DNA of 64,000 nucleotides from Clostridium_AD sp050717545 (GTDB lineage: Bacteria > Bacillota > Clostridia > Clostridiales > Clostridiaceae), in contig NZ_JBOITN010000008.1 of assembly GCF_050717545.1 (NCBI RefSeq), forward strand, positions 62,001-126,000, given 5' to 3'. Below the pieces are notes generated by a model that saw only the letters and a list, made by a program, of their open reading frames with translations, was not told where the DNA came from and did no database searches. The position numbers and the translations under genes were made by a program. This document shows, one piece after another, positions 15,851 through 24,823 of this stretch; position 1 is the first letter of the stretch; each line of letters opens with the position of its first letter.

Positions 15851-17057
15851 GGATAATGAAAAACTAGGGTTTTGGACCTTTGTATTTTTATGGTTTGGAG
15901 CTGCGGTTTCTGCTGCGGAAATACTTACGGGAGGATTAATTGCACCCTTAGGATTTAAAATGGGTTTAATAGTGATTTTACTTGGACACTTAATTGGAAC
16001 TGGAATATTAGTGCTAGGAGGAATTATAGGTACTAGGGAGAAGGTGCCATCAATGACATCAACCAATATTTCATTTGGAGTATATAGTACTTATTTATTT
16101 TCAATTTTAAATATACTTCAGCTAATTGGGTGGACAGCAATTATGATAAAAGTAGCAGCTAGTTCTGTAAACTTAATATCACAAAGTCTATGGAATTTCG
16201 ATAATGTTTTAGTATGTATATTGCTTATTGGAATACTTACAATATTGTGGCTTAGCTTTGGAAATAGGGGTATAAAAAAGTTGAATATTACAGCAGTATC
16301 TTTACTTTTTATACTAACATTGGTCCTTGGAACAATTATTTTTAAAGATAAAACATTATTAATAAAGGCAAGTAAGGGAGAAATTTCATTTGGAAGTGCA
16401 CTTGAACTTAGTATAATTATGCCACTTTCTTGGCTACCATTAATTGCAGACTACACAAGGTTTGCAAAAAGTGAAAAGGCAGGAGCATATGGAAGTTTTA
16501 TAGGTTACTTTTTAGGTAGTTGCTGGATGTTTATTATAGGTCTTGGGGCTGCTATAGTTTCAAATAATTCTGACCCATCAGTTATGATGCTTGCTGCAAA
16601 TTTAGGAATAGTAGCACTAGGGATAGTGGTATTATCTACTGTAACTACTACATTTTTAGATGTATATTCAGCAGGGGTATCTTTCCTAAATATTATCCCT
16701 AAAATCAGTGAGAGAAAAATCGGTATTATTATGGCTATTATTGGAACAATTGCGGCTCTAATATTTCCTATGGGAAACTATGAGGGATTTTTATATGCTA
16801 TAGGATCGGTATTCTCACCACTATTTGCAATATTAATAACTGATTATTTTATAATAAAGAAAAATACAAAAGTGAAATCTAATGTACTTATAAACTACGG
16901 AGCAATAGTAATTTGGATTATAGGAATAGCGACTTATAATATATTTATAAAAAAAGATTTGATACTTGGAGCTACAGTTCCAGTAATGGTTATTACAGGA
17001 TTTATATATACAATAAGTTGGAGGGTGACGTCTAAATGGAAATTAATAAAAAAATAG
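15843..17057 (+). CDS. cytX: Putative hydroxymethylpyrimidine transporter CytX
   Basis: NCS1-family membrane permease, 404 residues with about 12 hydrophobic segments; FLWFGAAVSAAEILTGG near the N-terminus is the signature region. Placement between thiD and thiM under a TPP riboswitch is the usual context of CytX, proposed to import HMP. It overlaps thiD by 8 bp and thiM by 22 bp, showing tight translational coupling. Substrate is from family and context. Confidence 0.92.
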   Translation: MIKDNEKLGFWTFVFLWFGAAVSAAEILTGGLIAPLGFKMGLIVILLGHLIGTGILVLGGIIGTREKVPSMTSTNISFGVYSTYLFSILNILQLIGWTAIMIKVAASSVNLISQSLWNFDNVLVCILLIGILTILWLSFGNRGIKKLNITAVSLLFILTLVLGTIIFKDKTLLIKASKGEISFGSALELSIIMPLSWLPLIADYTRFAKSEKAGAYGSFIGYFLGSCWMFIIGLGAAIVSNNSDPSVMMLAANLGIVALGIVVLSTVTTTFLDVYSAGVSFLNIIPKISERKIGIIMAIIGTIAALIFPMGNYEGFLYAIGSVFSPLFAILITDYFIIKKNTKVKSNVLINYGAIVIWIIGIATYNIFIKKDLILGATVPVMVITGFIYTISWRVTSKWKLIKK

Positions 17058-17866
17058 TACAATTATTAAATAATGTTAAAGAGAAAAATCCACTGGTGCA
17101 TCATATAACAAATTATGTTACAGTCAATGATTGTGCGAATATTACGCTTGCGATTGGTGCATCGCCAGTTATGGCTGATGATATTAATGAAGCACGCGAG
17201 ATGGTCTCAATTTCATCATCACTTGTTATAAATATAGGAACGTTGAATAGTAGTGAATCTATGATAGTGGCAGGGAAAAGAGCAAATGAGCTAAATATTC
17301 CTGTTATATTAGATCCTGTTGGAGTAGGTGCAACAAACTACAGAACAGAAACCGCTAAAACAATTATAAATGAAGTAAAATTCGCAGTTATTCGTGGGAA
17401 CTTGTCTGAAATAAAAACACTTTATGGAATAGAAACCAAAACAAAAGGTGTAGATTCTATTGAGAGTGATTATACTAGTAATGATGAATTTTTAGTGGAT
17501 AAAGAAATGGCAAGAAGTCTTGCTATTAAGTTAAATACCGTAATAGCTATAACTGGAGCTAGAGACATTATAACAGACGGTAAAACTATTTACGTAATTC
17601 GTAATGGTCACAAGATAATGTCTAAGGTTACGGGTACAGGATGTATGTGTACTTCACTTATTGGCAGCTTCCTTGGAGCAGGAGATGATAACTTAATAGC
17701 TGCTGTGGCTGGAACTTGCGCTATGGGCATTGCAGGAGAAACAGCATATGAAGGCTTAGATAAAGGTAGTGAAGGTACAGGAACTTTAAAAGTGAGAATA
17801 TTAGATGTTATTTATAATTTATCAAAAGATTTGATAATGAAAAGAGGGAAAATAAATGAAGAATAA
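17036..17866 (+). CDS. thiM: Hydroxyethylthiazole kinase
   Basis: ThiM phosphorylates the thiazole moiety of thiamine, allowing thiazole salvage; 276 residues. The N-terminal PLVHHITNYVTVNDCAN and the C-terminal VTGTGCMCTSLIGSF (catalytic Cys) are family signatures. The ATG lies inside the end of cytX after a GGAGGGTGACG site. It overlaps thiE by 11 bp. Confidence 0.96.
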   Translation: MEINKKIVQLLNNVKEKNPLVHHITNYVTVNDCANITLAIGASPVMADDINEAREMVSISSSLVINIGTLNSSESMIVAGKRANELNIPVILDPVGVGATNYRTETAKTIINEVKFAVIRGNLSEIKTLYGIETKTKGVDSIESDYTSNDEFLVDKEMARSLAIKLNTVIAITGARDIITDGKTIYVIRNGHKIMSKVTGTGCMCTSLIGSFLGAGDDNLIAAVAGTCAMGIAGETAYEGLDKGSEGTGTLKVRILDVIYNLSKDLIMKRGKINEE

Positions 17867-18479
17867 TCTAAATTACAACCTTTACCTTGTTACAGATAGA
17901 GATGTACTAATTGATTGTGATATATTTAGTGGAGTGGAGCAGGCATTAAAAGGTGGAGTTACATTAGTTCAGCTTAGAGAAAAGTGTTTAGGCTCTTTAG
18001 AATTTTATAATATTGCAGTGAAAATAAAAACTATCACTGATAAATATAATGTTCCATTAATAATAAATGATAGAATTGATATAGCACTAGCTATAGATGC
18101 AGCAGGTGTTCATTTGGGTCAAAGCGATATGCCAGTAGATATTGCAAGGAATATAATTGGAAATAATAAGATATTAGGGGTTTCTACCTCAACACTTAAG
18201 CAGGCACAAAAGGCAGAAAGGCAAGGGGCAGATTATGTAGGGGTTGGGGCAATGTTTGAGACAACTACTAAAGGAGATGCAAAAGCGGTTTCTGTGATAG
18301 TATTAAAGGAAATAAAAAATAATATTTCTATTCCTGTGGTTGCAATTGGTGGGATAACTCAAAAAAATGTAGAATTGTTGAAAATAGCAAATATTGATGG
18401 AATAGCAGTAGTTTCAGACATTCTAGGAAAGAAATATATAAAAGAAGCAGCGGAGGAACTTTTGAGTCATATGAAGTGA
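17856..18479 (+). CDS. thiE: Thiamine-phosphate synthase
   Basis: ThiE joins HMP-pyrophosphate and thiazole phosphate into thiamine phosphate; 207 residues of a TIM barrel. Visible elements are YLVTDRD at the start, GVTLVQLREK, LIINDRIDIALAIDAAGVHLGQ and VVAIGGIT in the phosphate-binding loop. It is the last gene of the thiD-cytX-thiM-thiE salvage operon, starting within thiM and ending just before a strong terminator. Confidence 0.96.
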   Translation: MKNNLNYNLYLVTDRDVLIDCDIFSGVEQALKGGVTLVQLREKCLGSLEFYNIAVKIKTITDKYNVPLIINDRIDIALAIDAAGVHLGQSDMPVDIARNIIGNNKILGVSTSTLKQAQKAERQGADYVGVGAMFETTTKGDAKAVSVIVLKEIKNNISIPVVAIGGITQKNVELLKIANIDGIAVVSDILGKKYIKEAAEELLSHMK

Positions 18480-18497
18480 AAAACTAAATATTAAAAG

Positions 18498-18533
18498 AAA
18501 AGCTCAATAGAATTTAATTCTATTGGGCTTTTT
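18498..18533 (+). terminator. Terminator of the thi operon
   Basis: A 16-bp stem with one G-U pair (18498-18513 with 18517-18532), a TTA loop, then T residues. Confidence 0.9.
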
Positions 18534-18661
18534 ATAATAATTTATAATTTTATAACGTATGGAGTAATATTGAAAAATATGGTAAGATATATGGTAAGAC
18601 ATATAACAAAGTTATTTATTAAAATAAGAAACTAAGTTAAGACAACGAGGAGTGGAAAATT

Positions 18662-19879
18662 ATGACAATGGAAGGTAAAGTTTTAATTGCTCAAGGTGGA
18701 GGGCCAACTGCCGTTATTAATCAATCATTAGTGGGGGCAGTGCTTGAAGCGAGAAAATTCGCGCAGGTAACAAAAGTATACGGTGCCATAAATGGAGTTC
18801 ATGGAATTATTAATGAGAATTTTTTTGATTTAAGCCGTGAAACAACTCATAACTTGGAACAAGTAGGTATGACTCCGTCATCGGCGCTTTTATCTACAAG
18901 GGACAAGCCCGATATAGCATATTGTAAGGAAATATTTACTGTACTTAAAGTTCATGACATAAGATATTTTTTTTATGTTGGCGGAAATGATTCAGCGGAT
19001 ACAGTTAGAATAGTAAATGAGCAAGCTAAAATAGCAAATTATGATCTTAGGGCAATTCATATACCAAAAACCATAGATAATGATTTGATGATTAATGACC
19101 ATACCCCTGGATATGGATCTGCAGCTAAATATATAACAAATGCATTTATTGGAGTTAATCTTGATAATAGAGCACTGCCAGGTGTATACATTGGGGTAGT
19201 TATGGGACGTCATGCTGGTTTTTTAGCAGCATCATCAGCACTAGCAAAAAAGTACGAAGATGATGGGCCACATTTAATATATTTACCAGAAAAAGTATTT
19301 AAAATTGAAAAATTTTTACTTGATGTAAAAAATGTTTATGAAAAATATGGAAGATGTGTCATAGCTGTTTCAGAGGGCATTGCAGATGAAAATGGAGTAC
19401 CAATTATTGCAAGTCTAATGGAAAAAATAGAAAAAGATGCTCATGGAAATATTCAACTCTCAGGAACTGGTGCATTAGGTGATCTCCTATGTAAGTATAT
19501 TAGAAACAAATTAAATATTAGTAGAGTTAGATCGGATACATTTGGATATCCTCAAAGAAGTTTTATGGGATGTGTCTCAGATGTAGATATGAATGAAGCT
19601 CGTGAAGTAGGAGAAAAAGCTGCACAGTTTGCGTTATGGGATAATGTTGATGGTTCAATTACTATTCATAGAACGGGGCATTATTCAGTAGACTATAGAC
19701 TTACACCAATAGAGCAAGTAGCAGGTAAAACAAAGATTATGCCTGATGATTTCATTAATAAAGAGTGCAATAATGTAACTGATGCATTTTTAAGTTATGC
19801 AAGACCGCTATTAGGTTCAGACATGCATTATGCACATAGACTTAGAGCAAGTAGAGTTCCAAAAATTCTAACCAAATAA
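18662..19879 (+). CDS. pfp: 6-phosphofructokinase, probably pyrophosphate-dependent
   Basis: Phosphofructokinase-family enzyme of glycolysis, 405 residues, longer than ATP-PfkA (about 320) and close to the long clade of PPi enzymes. The phosphoryl-donor region reads GGNDS (107-111) and PKTIDND (135-141). ATP enzymes have GGDGS and PGTIDND; an acidic residue at position 110 and K136 are the hallmarks of PPi use. GGGPTAVINQS lies at the N-terminus, and the sugar-phosphate motif MGRHAG around residue 181. Two direct ATATGGTAAGA copies (18577-18587 and 18589-18599) lie upstream. RBS CGAGGAGTGG precedes the ATG. Donor specificity is inferred from residues. Confidence 0.9.
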   Translation: MTMEGKVLIAQGGGPTAVINQSLVGAVLEARKFAQVTKVYGAINGVHGIINENFFDLSRETTHNLEQVGMTPSSALLSTRDKPDIAYCKEIFTVLKVHDIRYFFYVGGNDSADTVRIVNEQAKIANYDLRAIHIPKTIDNDLMINDHTPGYGSAAKYITNAFIGVNLDNRALPGVYIGVVMGRHAGFLAASSALAKKYEDDGPHLIYLPEKVFKIEKFLLDVKNVYEKYGRCVIAVSEGIADENGVPIIASLMEKIEKDAHGNIQLSGTGALGDLLCKYIRNKLNISRVRSDTFGYPQRSFMGCVSDVDMNEAREVGEKAAQFALWDNVDGSITIHRTGHYSVDYRLTPIEQVAGKTKIMPDDFINKECNNVTDAFLSYARPLLGSDMHYAHRLRASRVPKILTK

Positions 19880-19883
19880 AAAC

Positions 19884-19941
19884 ATTAGGCGTTTTTATAT
19901 AGAAAGCATACTACAGTGCTATCTACTTAGAAACGCCTAAT
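19884..19941. terminator. Convergent bidirectional terminator
   Basis: Outer stem ATTAGGCGTTT (19884-19894) with AAACGCCTAAT (19931-19941), perfect over 11 bp, plus an inner stem-loop including TAGA/TCTA and AGCA/TGCT. It lies between pfp and the convergent alaX gene. Confidence 0.75.
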
Positions 19942-19981
19942 ATTTATGTCCATCAATATTTACTAGTATATGAAATTTAAT

Positions 19982-21202
19982 TTATTTTGAATTTGAAATA
20001 GAGGATAGACTCTCCTTAATTTTACTCATTGCATAATCTAGTGATGAATCTAAATTATTATTATTTTTTCCTCCACCTTGTGCAGAATTCGCGTTTCCCC
20101 CACCTTTGCCATCAATTAAAGTTATGGCATCTTTTAGTAGGTCACTCATGTTAATAATATTTAAATCTTTTGAACACATGAATAAAAGATTTGCTTTATC
20201 ATCAGAGGTTACTCCGAATAAAACTATAACCTTAGGATTTGATACTAGTTTTGTGGCTAAGGTATTAGTGTATTTTAAATCTCCATTGTCATAAACGAAT
20301 TTTAGCACCTTTATATCTTCTATTTTTTGAGCCGCATCTAACATGTTTTGAACTTCATATTCAGCTACAGTAGCCTTTAGGGCTCTTTTTTGCGAAAGTG
20401 CATTACTTAGCTCACTGGAGAGGCGTTCTATCACAGGTAATAGCGTAACATTATTACAAGATAAAAGTTTAGAAATTTTATCAAGAGTTTCATGTTTTAA
20501 AACATAGTCATTAACTGCTCTTTGTCCACATAAAAATTCAATTCTTAAGCCAGTTTTATATTTTTCAAATTTTATAACCTTAATCAATTGTACTTCAATA
20601 GTTGAATTAGGATGCACACCACCACAAGGGTTTATATCAAAATCAGCAACTTTGACTATTCTTACTTTTTGGAAAGCTTTTATTGGTATCTTTTTAAGTG
20701 ATAATTTTTTTAGCTGAGATTTGGTTGGGTATAAAATTTCTACATTAATATTATTTGTTACTATTTCATTTGCAGTTGTCTGGGCAGTTTTGATATCGTC
20801 ATTGCTAATAACTTTATCAAGGTCAATAGTTGTAGAACTATCGCCAAGATGAAAACCTATAGTATTAGCATTGAATAAATTAGAAATAGATGCCGAAAGT
20901 ATATGTTGCCCTAGATGTTGTTTCATATAGTCATAACGGAGTTCAAAGTTGATGTTACATTTAACCTTGTGAATTTTTAGTGGTTTAACATTCACTACAT
21001 GATATATAATGCCTTCTTCTTCATACACATAAGTAACTTCATACCTATTAATATAGCCAGTGTCGCATGGCTGGCCACCTCCACCTGGGTAGAAACAAGT
21101 CCTATCTAGTTCAACATGGTATTTGTTTTCTTTTAGGGTTACATTTACAATTTCAGCTGTAAATTCCGCTAAATATTGATTCTCATAATATAACTTTTCC
21201 AA
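19982..21202 (-). CDS. alaX: Alanyl-tRNA editing protein AlaX (long form)
   Basis: Free-standing editing domain that removes Ser or Gly wrongly attached to tRNA-Ala; 406 residues, the long AlaX class. The N-terminal part has the glycine-rich FYPGGGGQPCDTG, followed by the zinc motif QHLGQHILS (HxxxH) and CGGVH. The C-terminal part holds a DHHA1-type domain ending in a glycine-rich GGGNANSAQGGG stretch, as in the C-terminal domain of AlaRS. A TTG start follows GAGGAG by ten bases. Monocistronic. Confidence 0.94.
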   Translation of the reverse strand: MEKLYYENQYLAEFTAEIVNVTLKENKYHVELDRTCFYPGGGGQPCDTGYINRYEVTYVYEEEGIIYHVVNVKPLKIHKVKCNINFELRYDYMKQHLGQHILSASISNLFNANTIGFHLGDSSTTIDLDKVISNDDIKTAQTTANEIVTNNINVEILYPTKSQLKKLSLKKIPIKAFQKVRIVKVADFDINPCGGVHPNSTIEVQLIKVIKFEKYKTGLRIEFLCGQRAVNDYVLKHETLDKISKLLSCNNVTLLPVIERLSSELSNALSQKRALKATVAEYEVQNMLDAAQKIEDIKVLKFVYDNGDLKYTNTLATKLVSNPKVIVLFGVTSDDKANLLFMCSKDLNIINMSDLLKDAITLIDGKGGGNANSAQGGGKNNNNLDSSLDYAMSKIKESLSSISNSK

Positions 21203-21442
21203 AGGGGTACATCTCCTCTACACTCAATATGTTGTTTTAAAACATATTTAAAATTTTTAATATATGTAAAATTATAAAGTCTATTATTAATTAAGTTGTA
21301 ACATTACTAATAATAATAAGTATTTTTATATTAGTCTATATTGTACCATAAAAATATTAAGAGGCAAAAATGAATATGAAACACATAAAATAAAAAATTT
21401 AAATAAATATTAATTATAAGGTATATAGATTTTATAACTAAG

Positions 21443-21462
21443 AAACACTAACGTTAATGTTT
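21443..21462. promoter_or_regulatory. 20-bp palindrome upstream of the FAD oxidoreductase
   Basis: AAACACTAACGTTAATGTTT is an inverted repeat around a central AACGTT with a single mismatched pair. It lies about 80 bp before the oxidoreductase start, in a gap (21203-21538) otherwise lacking any gene. It looks like an operator for a LacI- or CcpA-like repressor; the regulator is unknown. Confidence 0.45.
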
Positions 21463-21538
21463 ATAAAATAATTTATTTTAAAGATAGTCTGAAATGGGGT
21501 AAAATGAAAAACTATAAAAATTGAATAGGTGGGATAAA

Positions 21539-22756
21539 ATGAATTTGGAATATGTTCAAGGTGAACCCCTCTTTACGAATATAAATAAGGTGCCTAGGCA
21601 GTATGATTATTTAACAAGTGATATAGAAACAGATGTAATAATAGTGGGTGGAGGAGTTACAGGAAGTATTTTAGGATATTACTTTTCTAAACATAATGTT
21701 AAATGCGTAATCTTAGAAAAACATAGAATGGGTTATTGCAGTACAGGTCTTACCACTTCGCTGCTTCAATATGAACTTGATGATAATCTCAATGATTTAC
21801 TGGAGGCTACAACAAAGAGAAATGTAATAAGATCCTATGAATTAGGCGAAAAAGCCCTATGTGAGATAGATAGTTTCGTAAATGAATATGGGAATAGCTG
21901 TGATTATAAAAGGAAAGACACATTATTATACACTTCTAAAAAATTAGAAATTGATGAAATATATGAGGAGTATAAAGCTCGGAAAGAAAACGGATTTAAT
22001 GTACAATTCTTAGACGAGAAAAATAATCCGTTTGGTTTTGATTTAAAAGCAGGTGTTTATTGTAACAATGGTGGAGCACAATTTGATCCATATAAATATA
22101 CTCATCAGTTATTAGAGGTTTGTTTAAAAAATGGAGTTAGGGCTTATGAGAATACAGAAGTTGTAAAAGTTGATTATGAAAATAGTGGTGTAGTGGTAGA
22201 GACTACTTATGGTTACAAGGTACGTGCAGCTAAAATTATAGTGGCCTGCGGATATAATACAGAATTATTTAGTAAAAGAAATTTTGGAACTAAAACTACT
22301 ACATTTAATATAGCAACAAAACCTATTAGTAATTTTTCAGGGTGGCACAATAGAGCCCTTATTAGAGATAATAATTTAATTTATAATTATTATAGAACTA
22401 CTTCGGATAATAGAATAATAATAGGTGGAGAAGATATAAGTTTTGTTCAGGGCATCTTTAATGAAAAAGTTGCTAGTGAGAAATATAATATACTTGAACA
22501 AAGACTAAAATCTATGTTTAAAGATATTAACGACATAGAAATCGAATATAAATATTGTGGCGCTTTTGCATCAACTAAGGATAATTTAGGTTTTTTAGGA
22601 GAAGACCCAAATAATGATAAATTATGGTATTGTCTAGGGTATGGAGCTAATGGCATATTATTTTCAATTTTAGGTGGAATGATGCTTAGTGATCTATATT
22701 TAGGTAGAAAAAATGAAGATTTAAAGTTATTTAAAGTGGATAGATTTGATAATTAA
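21539..22756 (+). CDS. FAD-dependent oxidoreductase (DAO family)
   Basis: Amine/amino-acid oxidase-like flavoprotein of 405 residues. The ADP-binding Rossmann motif VIIVGGGVTGSILGYYFSK lies near residue 35, followed by the acidic residue in CVILEK; a C-terminal stretch with YGANGILFSILGG closes the FAD site. Dehydrogenases and oxidases of this fold act on glycine, sarcosine, glycerol phosphate and others, and the exact substrate cannot be told. The ATG at 21539 follows AGGTGGG, a better start than the TTG at 21521. It has its own palindromic upstream site and terminator. Confidence 0.85.
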   Translation: MNLEYVQGEPLFTNINKVPRQYDYLTSDIETDVIIVGGGVTGSILGYYFSKHNVKCVILEKHRMGYCSTGLTTSLLQYELDDNLNDLLEATTKRNVIRSYELGEKALCEIDSFVNEYGNSCDYKRKDTLLYTSKKLEIDEIYEEYKARKENGFNVQFLDEKNNPFGFDLKAGVYCNNGGAQFDPYKYTHQLLEVCLKNGVRAYENTEVVKVDYENSGVVVETTYGYKVRAAKIIVACGYNTELFSKRNFGTKTTTFNIATKPISNFSGWHNRALIRDNNLIYNYYRTTSDNRIIIGGEDISFVQGIFNEKVASEKYNILEQRLKSMFKDINDIEIEYKYCGAFASTKDNLGFLGEDPNNDKLWYCLGYGANGILFSILGGMMLSDLYLGRKNEDLKLFKVDRFDN

Positions 22757-22759
22757 GAT

Positions 22760-22795
22760 AAGCAAGTTCATATTAATATGAGCTTGCTTTTTTAT
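22760..22795 (+). terminator. Terminator after the FAD oxidoreductase
   Basis: A 14-bp stem with one G-U pair (22760-22773 with 22776-22789), a TA loop, then a T-run. Confidence 0.88.
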
Positions 22796-22896
22796 TGCTT
22801 ATATTTTAAAAGTATTTTTTGTTTTTAATCATGTTCAGGAGATGTTAATGCATATAGATAATAACATTAAAATAATTATACTTTAGGAGGTATTTA

Positions 22897-24819
22897 ATGG
22901 ACTTTAAAAATATAATAGAAAATGATAGAGGAAATAAAGTTAAAAGTAAATTTCAAGGAACTTTTTTAGAGTATTTAGATATAATTAAAGCAGATCCGGA
23001 TAAAGCTAAGTTATCGCATAAAAGGATGTATGACACAATAATAAAGGGTGGTTTTGAAATTTTAAAACCAGAAGAAAACCCAAGAATTCGGAAAATATAT
23101 GGTAATGATATTATAAAAAGGTACGCCTTTTTTAAAGATGACTTTTTCGGAATTGATAAAGTATTAATGAAACTCGTAAGTTACTTTTACTCTGCATCTA
23201 TGAGGGGAGAGGAATCAAGGCAAGTATTGTATTTAGCAGGGCCTGTAGGAGCTGGAAAGTCATCACTCGTGGAAGCTTTGAAGAATGCTTTTGAAAATAC
23301 AGAACCAGTATACGTTTTAAAAGGATGTCCTATGAATGAAGAGCCATTACATTTAGTACCAAAGCATCTTAGACGTGATTTTGAGGAAATGCTAGGGGTG
23401 AAAATTGAAGGGGATCTTTGTCCAGCATGCAAGTATAGGTTACTAAATGAATACAATGGAGAATATGAAAAATTCCCTGTTACCACTACTTCATTTTCAA
23501 TAAGATCAAGAAAAGGTATAGGTGTTGTTCCACCAGTAGATCCTAATAACCAAGATACTTCTATTTTAACAGGATCGGTTGATATATCTAAAATGGATAT
23601 GTATTCAGAGGATGACCCTAGAGTTTTCTCTCTTAATGGTGCATTCAATGTTGGGAATAGAGGGCTTGTAGAATTTATAGAGGTATTTAAAAATGATGTT
23701 GAATACCTTCATACCATAATAACCGCTACTCAAGAAAAATCAATACCATCACCAGGAAAGGGATCTATGATATATTTTGATGGTATAATAATTGCCCATT
23801 CTAATGAAGCAGAATGGAATAGATTTAAGTCAGATCATACAAATGAAGCTATTCTAGATAGAATTGTAAAGGTAGAGGTTCCTTATTGTCTTGAGCTAAA
23901 TGAGGAAATTAAAATTTACGATAAAATACTCAAGAAGAGCAACTTTAAGCCTCATATAGCACCACACACCATTGAAACTGCTGCGATGTTCGCTTTGCTC
24001 TCAAGGTTTACACCTTCAAATAAGGTAGATCCTATAACAAAGCTCAAGATTTATAATGGTGAAGAAATAGTAGAAAAGGGAACTACTAAGAAAATGGACA
24101 TTAGTGAATTAAGGGAAGAAGCAGGACCTGATGAAGGTATGCATGGTATTTCCACAAGATTTATAGTAAAGGCGATAGACAATGCTATTTCAAATTCAGA
24201 ATCAGATTGTATAAATCCCTTAAGCATTATGGAAAGTATAATTAAATCCGTTAGGGAAATGGATATTGCTGAGGATGAGAAGAAGAAATATATGGGATTT
24301 ATTCAGGACAGTATAAGAAAAGAATATAATAAAATATTGGAGAAAGAAGTAACTAAGGCTTTTATACACAGTTATAAAGAACAAGCCGAAAGTTTATTCG
24401 ATAACTATATAGATAATGCAGAAGCTTTTGTTAATAAGGCGAAATTAAAGGATAAAGCTACTGGTGAGGAACTTCAGGCAGATGAGTCATTTATGAGGTC
24501 TATTGAAGAACAGATTGGAATATCTGAAAGCTCTTCAAAAGGGTTTAGAAGTGATGTAACTTCGTATATGTTTTATGTGGTTAGAAATGGTGGGAAAATT
24601 AAATATGAGTCTTATGAACCTTTAAAGGAAGCAATTGAGAAGAAATTAACAAGCTCCGTAAAAGAATTATCAAGAATTGTAACTAGGTCTAGAGTTCGAG
24701 ACAAAGATCAAGATGAAAAATATAATGTAATGGTTGAGCAAATGAAGGAAAATGGCTATTGTGATCATTGTTGTGACGTAATACTTAAATACGCAGCGAA
24801 CAATTTATGGAAGGATTAA
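22897..24819 (+). CDS. prkA: PrkA family serine protein kinase
   Basis: AAA+-type protein of the PrkA/YeaG family, 640 residues, linked in Bacillus to sporulation and Ser/Thr phosphorylation or protease-like activity. N-terminal PrkA AAA domain with Walker A GPVGAGKS (115-122). A cysteine pair occurs in CPACKYRLLNEYNG (about 175), and a CDHCC cluster sits at the extreme C-terminus, both possible metal sites. RBS TAGGAGG precedes the ATG. A GCATATAGAT element at 22850-22859 could be a sigma-E-like -10, but no matching -35 is clear. First gene of prkA-yhbH-spoVR. Confidence 0.95.
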   Translation: MDFKNIIENDRGNKVKSKFQGTFLEYLDIIKADPDKAKLSHKRMYDTIIKGGFEILKPEENPRIRKIYGNDIIKRYAFFKDDFFGIDKVLMKLVSYFYSASMRGEESRQVLYLAGPVGAGKSSLVEALKNAFENTEPVYVLKGCPMNEEPLHLVPKHLRRDFEEMLGVKIEGDLCPACKYRLLNEYNGEYEKFPVTTTSFSIRSRKGIGVVPPVDPNNQDTSILTGSVDISKMDMYSEDDPRVFSLNGAFNVGNRGLVEFIEVFKNDVEYLHTIITATQEKSIPSPGKGSMIYFDGIIIAHSNEAEWNRFKSDHTNEAILDRIVKVEVPYCLELNEEIKIYDKILKKSNFKPHIAPHTIETAAMFALLSRFTPSNKVDPITKLKIYNGEEIVEKGTTKKMDISELREEAGPDEGMHGISTRFIVKAIDNAISNSESDCINPLSIMESIIKSVREMDIAEDEKKKYMGFIQDSIRKEYNKILEKEVTKAFIHSYKEQAESLFDNYIDNAEAFVNKAKLKDKATGEELQADESFMRSIEEQIGISESSSKGFRSDVTSYMFYVVRNGGKIKYESYEPLKEAIEKKLTSSVKELSRIVTRSRVRDKDQDEKYNVMVEQMKENGYCDHCCDVILKYAANNLWKD

Positions 24820-24823
24820 TCCA

